Assembly: GCF_016808335.1 (NCBI RefSeq)
Contig: NC_053144.1
Location: 17,096,403 to 17,160,402, forward strand
From: Panicum virgatum
Lineage: Eukaryota; Streptophyta; Magnoliopsida; Poales; Poaceae
Length of the DNA: 64,000 nt
Direction of reading: 5' to 3'
How positions within the stretch are numbered: the stretch's first letter is position 1; each line of letters opens with the position of its first letter. Of this stretch, positions 1 through 11,094 are shown piece after piece. Made by a program: the position numbers and the translations under genes. Below the pieces are notes generated by a model. That model was not told the DNA's origin. It made no database searches and was given only the letters and a program-made list of their open reading frames with translations.

Positions 1-930
1 AAGTGCACTGCAGGGGTTTACTTGACGTCACCCGTTGGGATCCTAGCCCCATCAATTAGGCCCTACCTGCTGCCAGGCACCAATCTAGAACATTCGGTGG
101 TATGGAAACAGTATGTCAACATAGTTAGGCTAGAGGCATGCCCGCTGGGTAATTGCAACCAACTAAGGTACATAGCTAGACACTGTACTTTACATGAAGC
201 ATGCCACTTTCAAACGAGGGATCAGGGTCTTATAGGATGAAACTCGATGATACGGGCAAGTAAGAAATCTAGTACTGTAAATGAAAATTATAGTACTGTA
301 AATGAAAATTATAGATAAAGAACATGTTTGCAGTGCCAGTCATTTTCCTGAATGTGGCTAGAAAATGCATATGGGAAGGTACATAGCATTAGAACCAAAT
401 CTTGTTTAATTCTATCAATAGGAATTAATATCACAAGCCAAGAGAAATACTGATCCAAGTGATGACAGGCAATAAACAGATGTAGGTAAACCTGTAATAT
501 GAATACATGACCAAAAAGGCGAAAAGAATGGGACTACTGGAACTTATGCAGCTACTACCCATAAGATATTCTACAGCTTCTCTTAAGCACAGAAATGAAT
601 TCATGAATTATTTGACTGAGTCTCATCAAGGGAGTACATGTGTTCAGAGACCAACTCTCCTAAAGAGCTTTAAAGAAAAGCTGTATTTGTTCGGATGATA
701 TATATACATTCCTCTAAGTTGTCATAACAAACACAGACCATATGAGCAAGAGTACGTAATTTATGCTAGAATCATGCAAGGTAATGTAACTTCTTTTAAA
801 AAAAATCTGTGCAAGAAAAACATATAATCCTTTCACTTATTGTACGGCAACTCCTACACGATGAACATCAAGGACTCGAATGCCATTAGCTGCAATGAAT
901 TAAAACAAGATATTCAGAGGGGAAACTCAC
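1..930. other. Intron or downstream part of the minus-strand gene at 931-1369; no exon recognised
   Basis: The donor site at the end of the 931-1001 exon points into this AT-rich stretch, so it should be intron. I searched the minus strand for a following exon and found none with a convincing acceptor and continuing frame; the next exon probably lies left of the window. The only distinct structure is a short tandem repeat at 271-312. Confidence 0.4.
271..312. repeat. Two-copy 21-bp tandem repeat
   Basis: The 21-bp unit beginning agtactgtaaatgaaa is present twice without spacer and without mismatch. It lies in presumed intron sequence, and no function is visible. Confidence 0.9.
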
Positions 931-1369
931 GTGCTCTTCCTTCCACTTGCTCGGGCTCAGCGGGTCTTTCCACATCGGCACCTTCGCGGACCCATGGCCG
1001 TCTGTCAAGCACGCAAAACGAACCCATCAGCAATGTAAACCATCAATCGCAACTATATTTTGCCACAAAAAAAATCAAGTAAAAAGGGCGCCGCCTGATC
1101 GCAGGACGCTTCGTATGCACATCCAATCTAACCGCATCGAACCCCGCCACGGAATCCCAGATCAAAATCGCAGCCAAGGGGGGGACCTGGCGAGGCGGAT
1201 CCAGGAACTGGCCCACCGATCCAAACTACCGGCGCGCGCGACTCGCGGATCTGGGAGGGGCGGAAGGTGGAGGCGTACCTGCGGCACCGGCGAGGCGGCG
1301 GCGAGAGACGAGGCGGGCGAGGGGGGAGGAGGAGGAGGACGCCGCCGCCGCAACGAGGCGAGATGCCAT
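931..1369 (-). CDS. Small putative mitochondrial protein, first two exons (gene continues left)
   Basis: ATG is at 1369-1367. Exon 1 is 1279-1369 and exon 2 is 931-1001, with donors GTACGC and GTGAGT and acceptor TTGACAG. Together they give 54 codons ending in phase 0. The N-terminus (MASRLVAAAASSSSSPLARL) is rich in Ala, Ser and Arg with no acidic residue in the first 30, like a mitochondrial presequence. The second exon is polar and basic and ends in SPSKWKEEH, which looks like the segment before a membrane helix in small inner-membrane proteins of the respiratory complexes; that is inference. The start is chosen because it opens the presequence and the reverse frame is GC-rich shadow. The family is not recognised with certainty, and the remaining exons lie outside the window or unseen at 1-930. 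Confidence 0.6.
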
Positions 1370-2297
1370 CGCGACGATTCGACTCGTTCAGGTCTGGCCG
1401 TGTCGCGCTTGGGACCGTCTCGCTTCTTCTGCGGAGGATTAAGACTTCAGAGTGGAAGAGGAGGCTGTTCTAGAGCTTCTTTTTTTTTTTGAGCCGATGT
1501 TCTAGAGCTTCTAGGGTCTCCAGGTTTTTATCGTGGGCTGGGCCAGGCGAGTCGAGACGGGTCCAGTAGTGAGTAGTCGGAGTAGTTTCGTTTTTCTTTT
1601 TCTTCTGGGGTCCCGGTTTTTATTTAGTTAATTTTTTGTAATAAAAAAATTAGTTATTTTTTCCATTTTCAAGTGCTCACGTAGATATTCATTCTTAGGA
1701 CTGCGATTGATATTTTTTTAATAATTGATATCATCCATGTTTACTTCTTATATTTTTAGTACTTCCTATTTGTATGATCTTTATTTCTCATTGTAAATAT
1801 TATTGGTCCCTTAACATAGATTGTTACCGTAATGAAAATGTATGGTTTTCTAGTATATTGTACTATTCTAATAGTGAAAATTAATTATTTATTAGAATAT
1901 ATTTGATTGTTCCAATTATAAAAATTAACCAATTGGTCTATGGAACTACTTGTTTGTCATACATGTGGATCTATTTTGTTCACATTCAAGAATGGTTTTA
2001 CGCTAGGTTTATTTTTGCATTGTAGGCTCATTAGTTGCAACGAATCTGTCTCACTTTATGCACTATCTTGTTTGTGGTGTGGACATATTTAATGTGCATT
2101 TGAAGATAATTTATTTATGGAAGTAAATTGTGTGCATATTCATGTATACGAGTGTCTTTGCATCTCTATTGTGTTATAAATGAAAAAAGAAAAAAAAGAA
2201 GGTCCTCATCGAGTACCTTACAAACACCATAAAACTCGAGGTTGATAAATATAGTCTCATTTCTAATCTCCAAGGGGACGAAACAAACATTTGAAGG
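1370..2297. other. Upstream region of the minus-strand gene, then AT-rich intergenic DNA
   Basis: 1370-1560 is GC-rich and probably holds the promoter and 5' leader of the 931-1369 gene. From about 1600 the DNA is strongly AT-rich with no open frame resembling a protein. I see nothing else in it. Confidence 0.5.
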
Positions 2298-2476
2298 CAG
2301 GGGCGGAGCCAGGACCCGTGCTGGGCGTGCTGCAGCACGGGTCCAGCTCGGTCCACCCCATGTAAGCCTGCGTAGTATTTAGACCAAAGGAGCACTATTT
2401 TGGCATAATTTTAATTAACTTGGTATTGTTCCACTGGTTTAGCCCGGGCTGGAGGGGCTTTCTAGCTCCGCCCCTG
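2298..2476. mobile_element. hAT-type MITE, 179 bp
   Basis: Terminal inverted repeats are CAGGGGCGGAGCCAG on the left and the complement of TAGCTCCGCCCCTG on the right. The flanking octamers are tttgaagg (2290-2297) and tttgaaga (2477-2484), seven of eight identical, which matches the 8-bp target duplication of hAT elements. There is no coding capacity. The same termini occur in the element at 43153-43300 inside a GDSL gene, so the two belong to one family. Confidence 0.85.
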
Positions 2477-2693
2477 TTTGAAGACAAAACCAATTTGAAG
2501 GCAAGTAGCTTGTTGATTCGTTTTGATTATTTAGCATTTCCATCCAAACTATAAAAAGAACAGTGTACATGCATGTGTCTAGCCCGTGCGGGTGCACTGG
2601 TTGACGACTCAGCCCGTACCCAACAACTCGCAATGCGGAACATCGATCTAACGCGCGTGATCGTTCTTCCGAACTATGTTTGCGTCGCATGAA
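2477..2693. other. Spacer, no feature seen
   Basis: Short intergenic DNA between the hAT MITE and the LTR-like element. No gene, repeat or regulatory signal was recognised. Confidence 0.5.
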
Positions 2694-5190
2694 TGTAACA
2701 CCCCAGGTGTTAATCACCTATAATTAAAATTAATCACGGGCTTAACTAGTTAATTAGAGACCTAATTCTTCGGGTACAAATGGAGTCGCCAAAATCGACT
2801 GAAGTTCAGTCCAAAATTCTGGAGTCAGAGGAAACAGGATACTCCGGGTATGAAACCGGAAATTCCGGATTTACCCGGATACTCCGGATATTCTTCTGGA
2901 TACTCCGGACCTGAAACTTTATATCTCATGTTTTGATCCTTTTGCTGTTCCCAAACGTTATAAAACCTTATTCACTCTCTCTCGTGCTCTCTTTCACACT
3001 CTCCCGTGTTCTTTCACTCTCTCCCGTGCTCTCTCTCACCCCAAACCCTAGGGGTTCAAAACCCTCCATCTACCCTTGATCCAAGGCCACGCGAGCTTCA
3101 CTTGGGTGGTGGATCATCTATCCCGCGTGCTCCATCCCTGGACGGCTTGGATTCGAGCCCTTGGTGCAAGGAAGAGCTCACCCCAAGGTAAATAAGCTAG
3201 GGTTCGGCAAATCCCGTGTTCTAGGGGGTTTGAATTGATTTCCTCCGATCAATCATCTTCTTAAGGATCAATCTACTAAGGTCTATGTGGAATTCGATTT
3301 TTGTGAATTGGTTTTGCTAGAAATCACGATTTCAATTTTTGGGGCGAAAAATGCTGTCGGGTCCGGAGACTCCGGGTATAAGCCCGGATACTCCGGATTT
3401 TTGACACTCCGGGCGAAACTCCGGGTATAGCCCCGGAAACTCCGGATTTGGGAATCCGAATGTTCCGGATTTAAATCCGGACATTCCGGTTTTGCAGAGT
3501 TATGGACGTCGGGTTGTGTGGTTAGTAGTATTTGTAGTCGGTTAAGGTTTATTTCAAAGTTTCAAATTATATTGCATACATTCTCATGTCATATGCACAC
3601 GTATAGACGCCGCCGCTGAAGGAGTCGTATACGAGGTGGTTGCGGAGCCACAGGAGCAGCAGGGGCAAGCCCCGTAGCAGGAGGATCGTGGGGAGCAAGT
3701 CCAAGGCCCATCTCACCCTAGCACTGAGCCGCAGACTCAAGGCAAGCTCCGGTGCATGTCCTATTAATTTAAATTATGAATCATTATGTATATGTTTTTA
3801 TCTACTACTTGTGCATTATGTATTAGGAATTGAATGGAACCCTAGCTGCATGATCCCTAGGTTTCCTTGAGTTTTTACTAGTATGTCTAGGTCGATAGCG
3901 GTGCTAGGCTAAATAAGTCCGGTAGAAGTCGGGTGATTTCGCGTCACTCGCGAGACACAGGAAACTTTAGAAGACGAGTAATTTCCGGTTACTCACGAGA
4001 TACATTATTATCTTTATACATCAGTATTTGTGAAATGGATTGAAATGGATATGGAGATGTGAGACCGGGCGGGGATGATGGTATTAGGTGTGACAGCAGG
4101 ACAGGGTTCCTGGGTGTCTTAGCCCCGTCCGTGTCGATTAAGGACCGGTCGTTGTGGCAATGCTGATCGGGGATTGAATTGTACTAACCGCATGCCGGGA
4201 GTAGGAGGTAGTCGAAACCGGTGAGCCGAGTACTGCTTTGCTTCGAAAGTACAGGAACCCACACCCAACTCCTGGGGCGAGTCGAGTAGTCGCGGAGAAT
4301 TGGGATGTATATATTTACTTTTGGTGGTCTCACGTTGAGCTCGGCTGACCATATGTCGTTGGGCTGGTTCCTATAGTTCGAGGCGGGGAGGGGAAAGATT
4401 GGTGCGTGGGGTCCGACGGGGCTTTTGCGTGCCGTGTTGGTTAGGTCCACCTTGCAAGGTTAAATCGGATCGATTCGCCGTGTCTCGCGGATATGAGGGC
4501 CTTGATCTCTTTGTCTCCTCATAGCGAATGAGTTAGGATATTAGAGATATAAAAATGGATACTATTCTGAATTCTTAATTGGATGCTCCAACATGCGTGT
4601 GTAGATATGCAAACATTAGTGAGAGTCTATCTATATAAAATATGCGGCTAAAACATTGAAAGTAAGGAGACACCTCTAGTTGCTATTTCTGCAAAACAAA
4701 CCACCAGCCAGATGCCGTGCATGCCTAGGTATGTGGGCTAAGTTATACCCACTGGTCGGGTAACCCTTGCTGAGTATTAGTATACTCAGGGTTTGTTATT
4801 AAATTATTTTCAGGTGTAGAAGCTACCCGGATTCTCATTGGTGGGCTCGATGTGACGTCCTCGTGTCGTCGTAGTTTTTCTTTACTTGATTTCATTTGCT
4901 TTTTCCCATTGAAAATTTTCCACAGGTTAGACTCTCTCTTCCGCTGCTATCAATTCTTATGTTAATTCTAAATTAAAAGCTATTCTGTAAGCAATTTAAA
5001 ATTAATTACTATTTTTGTAAGAATATTTCATGCTGGTACCTTCTGCGCTCGCCTTCGTGCGAGACTTCTGGTGTGTTTCGATCGGCCTGTGGGTTGAAAA
5101 CAGTATGTCAAATTACACTTAATTAAACTAATGCGTCAAGTGATGGCGGTTACGCTTAATTAAGTGTTTTAACTCGACGGGTCTGTCACA
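2694..5190 (+). mobile_element. Solo-LTR-like element, TGTAACACCC family, older copy (2.5 kb)
   Basis: It begins TGTAACACCCC and ends GGTCTGTCACA, so it has the TG...CA ends of an LTR. Its 3' 1.5 kb is clearly homologous to 58630-60134. Shared blocks include one around gtaggaggtagtcgaaacc, one around ggtccaccttgcaaggtta and one around gagtattagtatactcag. The flanks are atgaa and atggg, which may be a decayed 5-bp duplication (three of five). It contains spaced tactccgg motifs near 2840-2910 and 3360-3490 and an AAACCCTAG-bearing region near 3040. No retrotransposon proteins are inside, so a solo LTR or a non-autonomous element is the best reading. The lineage cannot be set without a library search. 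Confidence 0.6.
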
Positions 5191-5224
5191 ATGGGCCGCA
5201 GTCTGATGCTGCCCATGCATATGG

Positions 5225-5518
5225 TCAGTCCGTCTTGAGCACCGGATGCAGAAGCGAGGGCGGGAACAGGGTCTTGGCTCCGGTGGCCTCCAGGATCCTG
5301 TGGCCGAGCGGGCGGCTCCCCTTCCCCTTGGCGTCGGCCTCCGCCTTGTAGAGGGCGTAGGAGATCCAGCTCATGACCTCGGGCGCGAGGCAGGCCACGA
5401 GCTGCATCGGCCGGTACAGGGACGGCCACGTCACGTACCAGTCGCCGCTCCGGACGGCGTCCAGAGCCACCTCGCAGAGCGCCTCCACCCGGCCCACCGG
5501 GAACACCCCGATCTGCGC
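5225..5518 (-). pseudogene. Orphan last exon of a steroleosin / 11-beta-HSD-like short-chain dehydrogenase
   Basis: A 97-codon frame follows a good acceptor (TTGATTTGCAG) at 5519-5529 and ends at a TGA. The protein carries the C-terminal signature of plant 11-beta-hydroxysteroid dehydrogenase-like proteins (steroleosins): GRVEALCEVALDAVRSGDW followed by YVTWPSLYRP and a CLAPEVMSWISYALY segment. The Rossmann fold, the catalytic Tyr-x-x-x-Lys and the N-terminal oil-body anchor, encoded by upstream exons in intact genes, should lie at higher coordinates but are absent; a Tourist MITE and a dead hAT transposase are there instead. It is a gene fragment, either left by rearrangement or captured by a transposon. 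The exon itself is open, so loss of the rest may be fairly recent. Confidence 0.65.
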
Positions 5519-5576
5519 CTGCAAATCAAACCCCACGCGTCTCAAGGTTAATTATTGGTGGTCAGAGTTTAATTAA

Positions 5577-5935
5577 GGCCGTGTTTAGATGTTTTTGTAA
5601 AAAAAAATTTGCGATGGAATTTTACTAATTTGAAGTATTAAATGAAGTCTATTTACAAATTTTTTTGCACAGATGGATTGTAAATCGCGAGACGAATCTA
5701 ATGATGCTAATTAATCCACGATTAATTAATAATTAGAGGATAATTACTGTAGCATCACTGTTGCAAATCATGGATTAAGTAGGCTCATTAGATTCGTCTC
5801 GCGATTTACAGCTCATTCAAACAAAAAGTTTTGTAAATAGACTTCATTTAGTACTCCATACATGTGTCGAAACATTCGATGTGATGTTTTTTTTTTGTGT
5901 TTACGGGGTTTATGGGGTGGGAACTAAACAGGGCC
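5577..5935. mobile_element. Tourist-type (PIF/Harbinger) MITE, 359 bp
   Basis: Terminal repeats are GGCCGTGTTTAG on the left and, read inward from the right, GGCCCTGTTTAG. The 3-bp duplication TAA lies at 5574-5576 and 5936-5938. Inner inverted repeats (gattcgtctcgcgatttaca and its complement near 5690) give a long hairpin. There is no coding capacity. It lies exactly between the dehydrogenase fragment and the hAT transposase remnant. Confidence 0.88.
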
Positions 5936-5938
5936 TAA

Positions 5939-8138
5939 GTAATCCCCAACACAACTCCAAAATTTCTGGTAACCGACAGCCGCCTCGTCCAACGCGTCGC
6001 CTGGTAAGTGACGTGTATGACCACATAGTTTGGACACCGTGTCTAGCACACACCGTCAATTTGATGTTGAAGGATATAGCTCGAAGGCCTGAACATGGTG
6101 TTATGATCAAGCAATGCAAGCGAATTTCAAATTGGTTACACAATCATGGTCAGTTGAATACAATGATGAGGAACGCAATCGGTGGTGAGTTGGTGAAGTG
6201 GAATGCCACTCGATTTGGAACCAACTACATGTTCCTAGAGAGCATCTATCGGAAACGCGATCGTTTCATGCAGTGGATGGCATCTACTGAGTTCCAACAC
6301 AGCAAATGGGCGAATACTGAAGAAGGTAGATTTACTCATGCAAGTTTTTCAAATATGGAGTGGTGGGATGCAATGAAATATATCATCAACACGGTTCAAC
6401 CAATATACAAGTTTCTCCGCTTCGCTGATCAGGACAAGAAGCCGAACATGTGCGAAGTTGTAATGGCCTACCAGAATATGAAACAGGAGCTGTGGTCTTT
6501 CTTTGGAACAAATATTTCAACCCTGAAAGAGTATATTGAGGTGGTGGACGAGAGGTTGGGTGACGTGTTCATAGGCACGTATGTGGGTCCAGGTAAGCAC
6601 ACACGAGTTATCTATTTTTAAACTCTATCGAACTACAAAAAAGCTTATTGAAGTGATTTATATTTTGCAGCTGCTGTCCTAAATCCGAGGTATGCATATA
6701 CGATGGATCCAACTCAACAAATGTTTCGTGGTCTCAAGGATACATTTCAGCGCATGACGGATCTCCAGAGCGCCGTCCAGGCATTGCAGGAGTTTGACGT
6801 GTTTCGGCAGAAGGTTGGCGAGTATAGCAGTGAAATGACAATGCGGATGGCGATGGACTCAAAGACATCCCCAAGTAAAAGTTACTCCGTATGAAATTGT
6901 TGTTTTCTCTATTCGAATATATTGCTTACATACTCGGTTGCACATGCAGCGTCATGGTGGATGATGTTCGGATCAAGTACTCCAAAGTTGTAGTACCTTG
7001 CCATGAGACTCGTTTCACAATGTTGTTCGTCCAGTGGATGCGAGCGGAACTGGTGTACTTTTGCCTTGCTGTATACAAAGGTTCGCAATCGGTTGTCGCA
7101 CAAGAAACTTAATAAGCTTGTCTATGTCAACTACAACCTTCGTCTCCGACTTGAGGAGGTATCCGGCCCACTGATGCGTGAAGAAGGTGATTTCATTGAC
7201 TAGCTGTCCCATCTTTCTTTCTATGATGAGAATAATCCGGTGCGGGAATGGATGGAATATGGTAGATCTAACCGGGCTCCAGTTCTGGACGAGGATGATG
7301 ATGACGGCGACATCCCTCTCCCGTCCCATATTGTCAGAGATCAAATAAACGAGTCAGATCTACGTGAGGCTACGGGGAATGATTCCATCAGCGATTGGGC
7401 ATGTACAAATATAGGTGACACTCACCTAGGGAAGAGAAAGTTGCAGAAGGGAACTAAGAAGGGTGACCCGAAGCGTCGAAAAGGCAAAGGAACATCAAAA
7501 CCAGTGAGCAGCGACACCGAGACTGATGATGGCAAAGGTGAGCGTAGTCCTCCATATCAGGAGTCTGAGGATAGCAGCTCGGCCGATGATGGTGATGATG
7601 GTGACGGTGCTGAGCCTGATGCTGGTGGTGGTGGTAGTGGTGCTGATGCTGCTGCTGGTGGTAGTGTTCGTGCTCGTGGTGTTCGTTTCACAGGTATACA
7701 TTGCACATACAAATAGACACATATTTCTGACTATTGACTACTAATTATGAAATATGGTTGATTGCAGGGGAGACTCAGTTCACACATGCTACTCAGGACA
7801 CCGACCATGGAGCACCGCAATCGCAGAGGAGAACAGGTGGACCAACAGACTATGATAGTCCACAACACTCTTGTTCCTCCTACAGCGATTCGAGGCACTC
7901 TTTTCACTATCCCATTCCTGACATCAGCATGCAGCCACCGACGAGATGGGTGTACGAATGGGAAGACCCCCATTTTTACACTATGTTAGTTCAGGAATGG
8001 CAGACAACATCGGCGTGGACGGGCCAAACTTGGCAACACTACAAGGCTGAGCTGCTTAGAGTGCGAGGTATCGCTTTGATGTCCAACGCCGAATACCAAA
8101 CCGCGTCCCAAATGGGGGTCTTCCCATTTCTACGTTGA
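5939..8138 (+). pseudogene. Dead hAT-superfamily transposase
   Basis: Four exons can be read: about 5939-6592, 6671-6874, 6950-7693 and 7768-8138, with consistent GT-AG phases. The first carries the hAT core, with a CLAHTVNLMLKDI motif and WNATRFGTNYMFL. The third carries the dimerisation region around SWWMMFGSSTPKLQ with KVRNRLSHKKLNKLVYVNYNLRLR. The rest is a low-complexity acidic and Gly/Ala tail, and the last exon ends with an aromatic-rich C-terminus. The N-terminal BED zinc finger is missing, cut off at the MITE. An in-frame TAG at 7201-7203 interrupts the dimerisation region; CAG to TAG is a plausible origin. The right end of the element is probably at 8560. Confidence 0.8.
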
Positions 8139-8284
8139 ACTTTCGTTTCATGTGTCTAGGTGTATGACTCTGTATTTGTATGCACGCTTATTACTATTGT
8201 ATTTGTATGTATGATTATAACTTATTGCTTTGGTATGGTCATTTACATTAAAATGTGCATAGCTCATGCCGAAATTTTCTTTTA

Positions 8285-8560
8285 TTTTACACCGGGATCT
8301 ATTTTTCAAGCGGCGGAAAACTAACCGGTATACCGGTCCAACCGGCCGGTATACCGGTATAACCGGCCGGTTTACCGGTTCGAGCTGCCCCTCCCACATC
8401 ACCGGTATACCGGTCCGTACCGTTTGAACGCCGAGATTTGAATTCAAACAAATTCAAACGGAGTTTTGTCCGGTTCCGACCGGTAACCGGCCTAACCGGA
8501 CCGGTAAACCGGTACCGGAGCTCGGCGGTTAGGCCGGTCCGGTCGGAAATTAAAACCCTG
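8285..8560. repeat. ACCGG-rich subterminal region and right end of the hAT element
   Basis: Dense ACCGG/CCGGT motifs (accggtataccggt, accggccggt and others) are followed by an end reading, on the minus strand, CAGGGTTTTAATTTCCG. CAGGG termini and short subterminal repeats that bind transposase are usual for hAT elements. The matching left terminus was not found, so the element is truncated. Confidence 0.5.
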
Positions 8561-9296
8561 CCACCCACCACGCTTGAAGGCGTGGCGGTAGACAATAGCG
8601 GCATGTATCGGTAAGTTTGGTGTACTTGCTGAGACCGTGTCTGAACACATTTTTCATTAAGAGAGAAAGAGTTTTGAATACAAAAGAAAAAGGAGTGGTT
8701 TCGGAGAAGTGAAACCATCCCACAAAGCCCTAGGATGCTACACTGGTACAACTACGCGATCCGCTGACCTATCTAAAGGAACTAAATAACATTCCAGGCA
8801 CCTAAACCCCGCCCGTAGCCAAAAACAAAATCTCATCGACCTCGAGCTACGTGGTAGTAATTTTCCAGGATCATACGACCACACCGTCGACATCCACTCG
8901 GAAGAGTATGGGTGGCCATTCATTACTTCACTTGCCGCCGGAAACCACGGGATCCACTGTATTCTAGAGACAGAAATTATTCTAGAACAAAATAAAATAT
9001 TTTAAAATAAGATAAAAATATTCTAGACATAGAAATTATTCTGGAACAAATTAACATATTCTAAGATAAAAAATATTCTAGAGATAACAATTGTTTTGGA
9101 ACAAATAAAAATATTTTAGAAGAAAAATATCATCTACATATAATCAAGTGTGATAGTATGGCTTTCACGTGCTATGAATAGACGCACCCGCTAGAGCGGC
9201 TTCTCCCTTAAATAGCGGTCCTACAGTGCTTCATGAAGTTGCAGCTTTAACCATGCAATGAAAATAACAATGGAAAAGTCCGATTTACACCATCCA
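8561..9296 (-). other. Intergenic DNA with a possible LINE 3' end near 8648-8930
   Basis: Read on the minus strand, 8640-8690 (attcaaaactctttctctc, then ttaatgaaaaa) resembles a plant L1-type 3' tail, with non-coding GC-moderate DNA upstream. No target duplication was found. 8960-9140 is AT-rich with repeated attctaga motifs. Identification is weak. Confidence 0.3.
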
Positions 9297-10179
9297 CTAT
9301 CGCAAAAAGTCTGATTTTCAAGCTTCAACTTCAAAACCGGATGACGGAGGCCATCCAACTGTCGAAAACGAGCAAATTTGGCTCTTGGGTGGTTTTGAAG
9401 GTGGTTTTGTATTTTTTAAATAAATTAAAAAAAATCCTAGTTAGATCTAAAAATCAAAACTGATTCATCTTAAATCAGAAAAATAGAAACCTATATATTA
9501 TTGCTATATTTGAATCTTAGTTCTTTTTTTTGACAAAGATCACCTGCTTTTATAGAAAGCAAATAAAGTTTGGATACAGACTTTTGTTGGGGATAACAAT
9601 GTACAAGGAATGTACAAAACAAAGCCGCTAGCCTAGAGCCCGAAGCTCTCTCAGTAGGAAAAAAACAGAGCGACAAGAGTCTTTACACACGCCTCCAGCC
9701 AGGCACAGAAGGAAGGACTAAAGGCTCTAGAACCACCAGTCTTCAGTGTGAGAAGTCCTTGACTCTTCATAATCTTTCAGCCACTGCTCCATGGTTGAGT
9801 ATAGCGGCACCAACTTCTCCCTCTCAGATCCCCACAACACATTGACCATTCTCCAAAAAGAATTGTATCTTATATAGGATAAGAATAACTACAGGTCACC
9901 AAATATTATGAATATAAAAAATCGAATCTGAATAACTGGCAAGTACCATGCTAATAGAACGATTATATTTTTTAAAAAATTGATACCCTTTTCATATTTT
10001 TTTTGATTTAAAATAAATTACTTATAAATTTTATTTTAAATTTGAACATTTTTTATTCTAATAAAATGGAAACCACCTTTGAAACCACCTAAGGAGCTAA
10101 GTTAGCCCGATTTCAACAGTTGGATGGCCTATGTATCCGGTTTCGTAATTGAAAATTAAAAATTGGACTTTTATGATAG
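9297..10179. mobile_element. Long-terminal-inverted-repeat (foldback or MULE-like) element
   Basis: The left arm (about 9297-9412) and right arm (about 10068-10179) are imperfect inverted repeats of roughly 110 bp. For example ccatccaactgtcgaaaa on the left pairs with ttcaacagttggatgg on the right, and ggtggttttgaaggtggttt pairs with aaccacctttgaaaccacc. The interior is AT-rich and non-coding and holds a LINE-like fragment. A second member of the same family is at 40852-41416. No clear target duplication could be fixed. Confidence 0.6.
9519..9880 (-). mobile_element. LINE-like 3' fragment inside the foldback element
   Basis: A T-rich left end (ttctttttttt) followed by gacaaagatcacctgc reads on the minus strand as the 3' end and poly-A tail of an L1-type element. 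The body is non-coding. It interrupts the AT-rich centre of the foldback element and so is the younger insertion. No clean duplication was seen. Confidence 0.4.
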
Positions 10180-11094
10180 CTCAAAGCCATAAACATCGCA
10201 AGAGACTCGTCTAGTCACCTGGCTAATTCAAGCTGAGCTCCAAGCAGTTACGCAGCTCCAAGAAGATAACGTAAAATTGTTCCTGTGTAAACTACCTTAA
10301 TCAAAACTACTACATACCTGGATACAGTTGAAACAGATACTATGTGGAACGATTTAAGTTTGCGTCAATTCAGAAATGTATTACACTTTGAATTTCACTT
10401 GGAATGCTTCATGCCTAATTGTGATAAGCATAGAGGACATGACCTTCTCACTGGAATTATGTTCCCACCACATCAATTACAACAAGAATGAACCATCCTT
10501 ACTACCGGTGCATGTTCTACTACCAGAGAACTAAATCCAGAACTTCCTGAATGAAAAGTGAGCAAGAGTCCAACTAGGCAACATTGGATACCATAGTTAT
10601 TTAGCAGACTTATAATCTTTTATAAGTTCATTTACAGTTACAACCCTCCGATCTTGTACAACTGATTGTCTATGATACAATACAATACTGTTCCGCCCAT
10701 TCCACATCGTCCATGCCAAGAGGAGCAGAGCAAACCACACTCTCACGCAAAGGTTCCCCACAACCTATGGTGCAGAAAGCAACGGGATCTCCTTGGCTTT
10801 GAAAGCTATTGCAAATATGGTATTAGCTGCATAATAGTACAAATATCAGAACACTGCGCTCACCTGCAAGTGAAATGGCATTATTAAACCATGATCACTC
10901 AAAGTAAGATATATTTCTCATTGATAAAAATTATTAATAATTCGGGGTGTAGTGAAACATAAAATGAGAGCAACCAGTATACTTTTAATCATATATGACC
11001 CACATTCAAAACTGATGAAATTGAAAAAAAATATGTTATCAAGTTTAAGTTACCTAGCAGGGCTAAAATATCAACTTATCATCGAGGAATCACT
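10180..11094. other. 3' flank of the 89-aa protein gene; no gene seen
   Basis: AT-rich DNA that should include the 3' UTR and polyadenylation site of the minus-strand gene ending at 11095. No other exon, transposon end or RNA gene was recognised. Confidence 0.4.

Noticed and set aside
22..240. 72-codon plus-strand frame at the left edge
   Set aside because: No recognisable domain, no splice context, lies in presumed intron DNA of a minus-strand gene.
8299..8751. 150-codon minus-strand frame
   Set aside because: Built from ACCGG repeats of the hAT end; amino acid periodicity reflects the repeat.
10666..10887. Possible RNA or LINE-coding piece
   Set aside because: Weak resemblance on the minus strand only; no motif could be verified.
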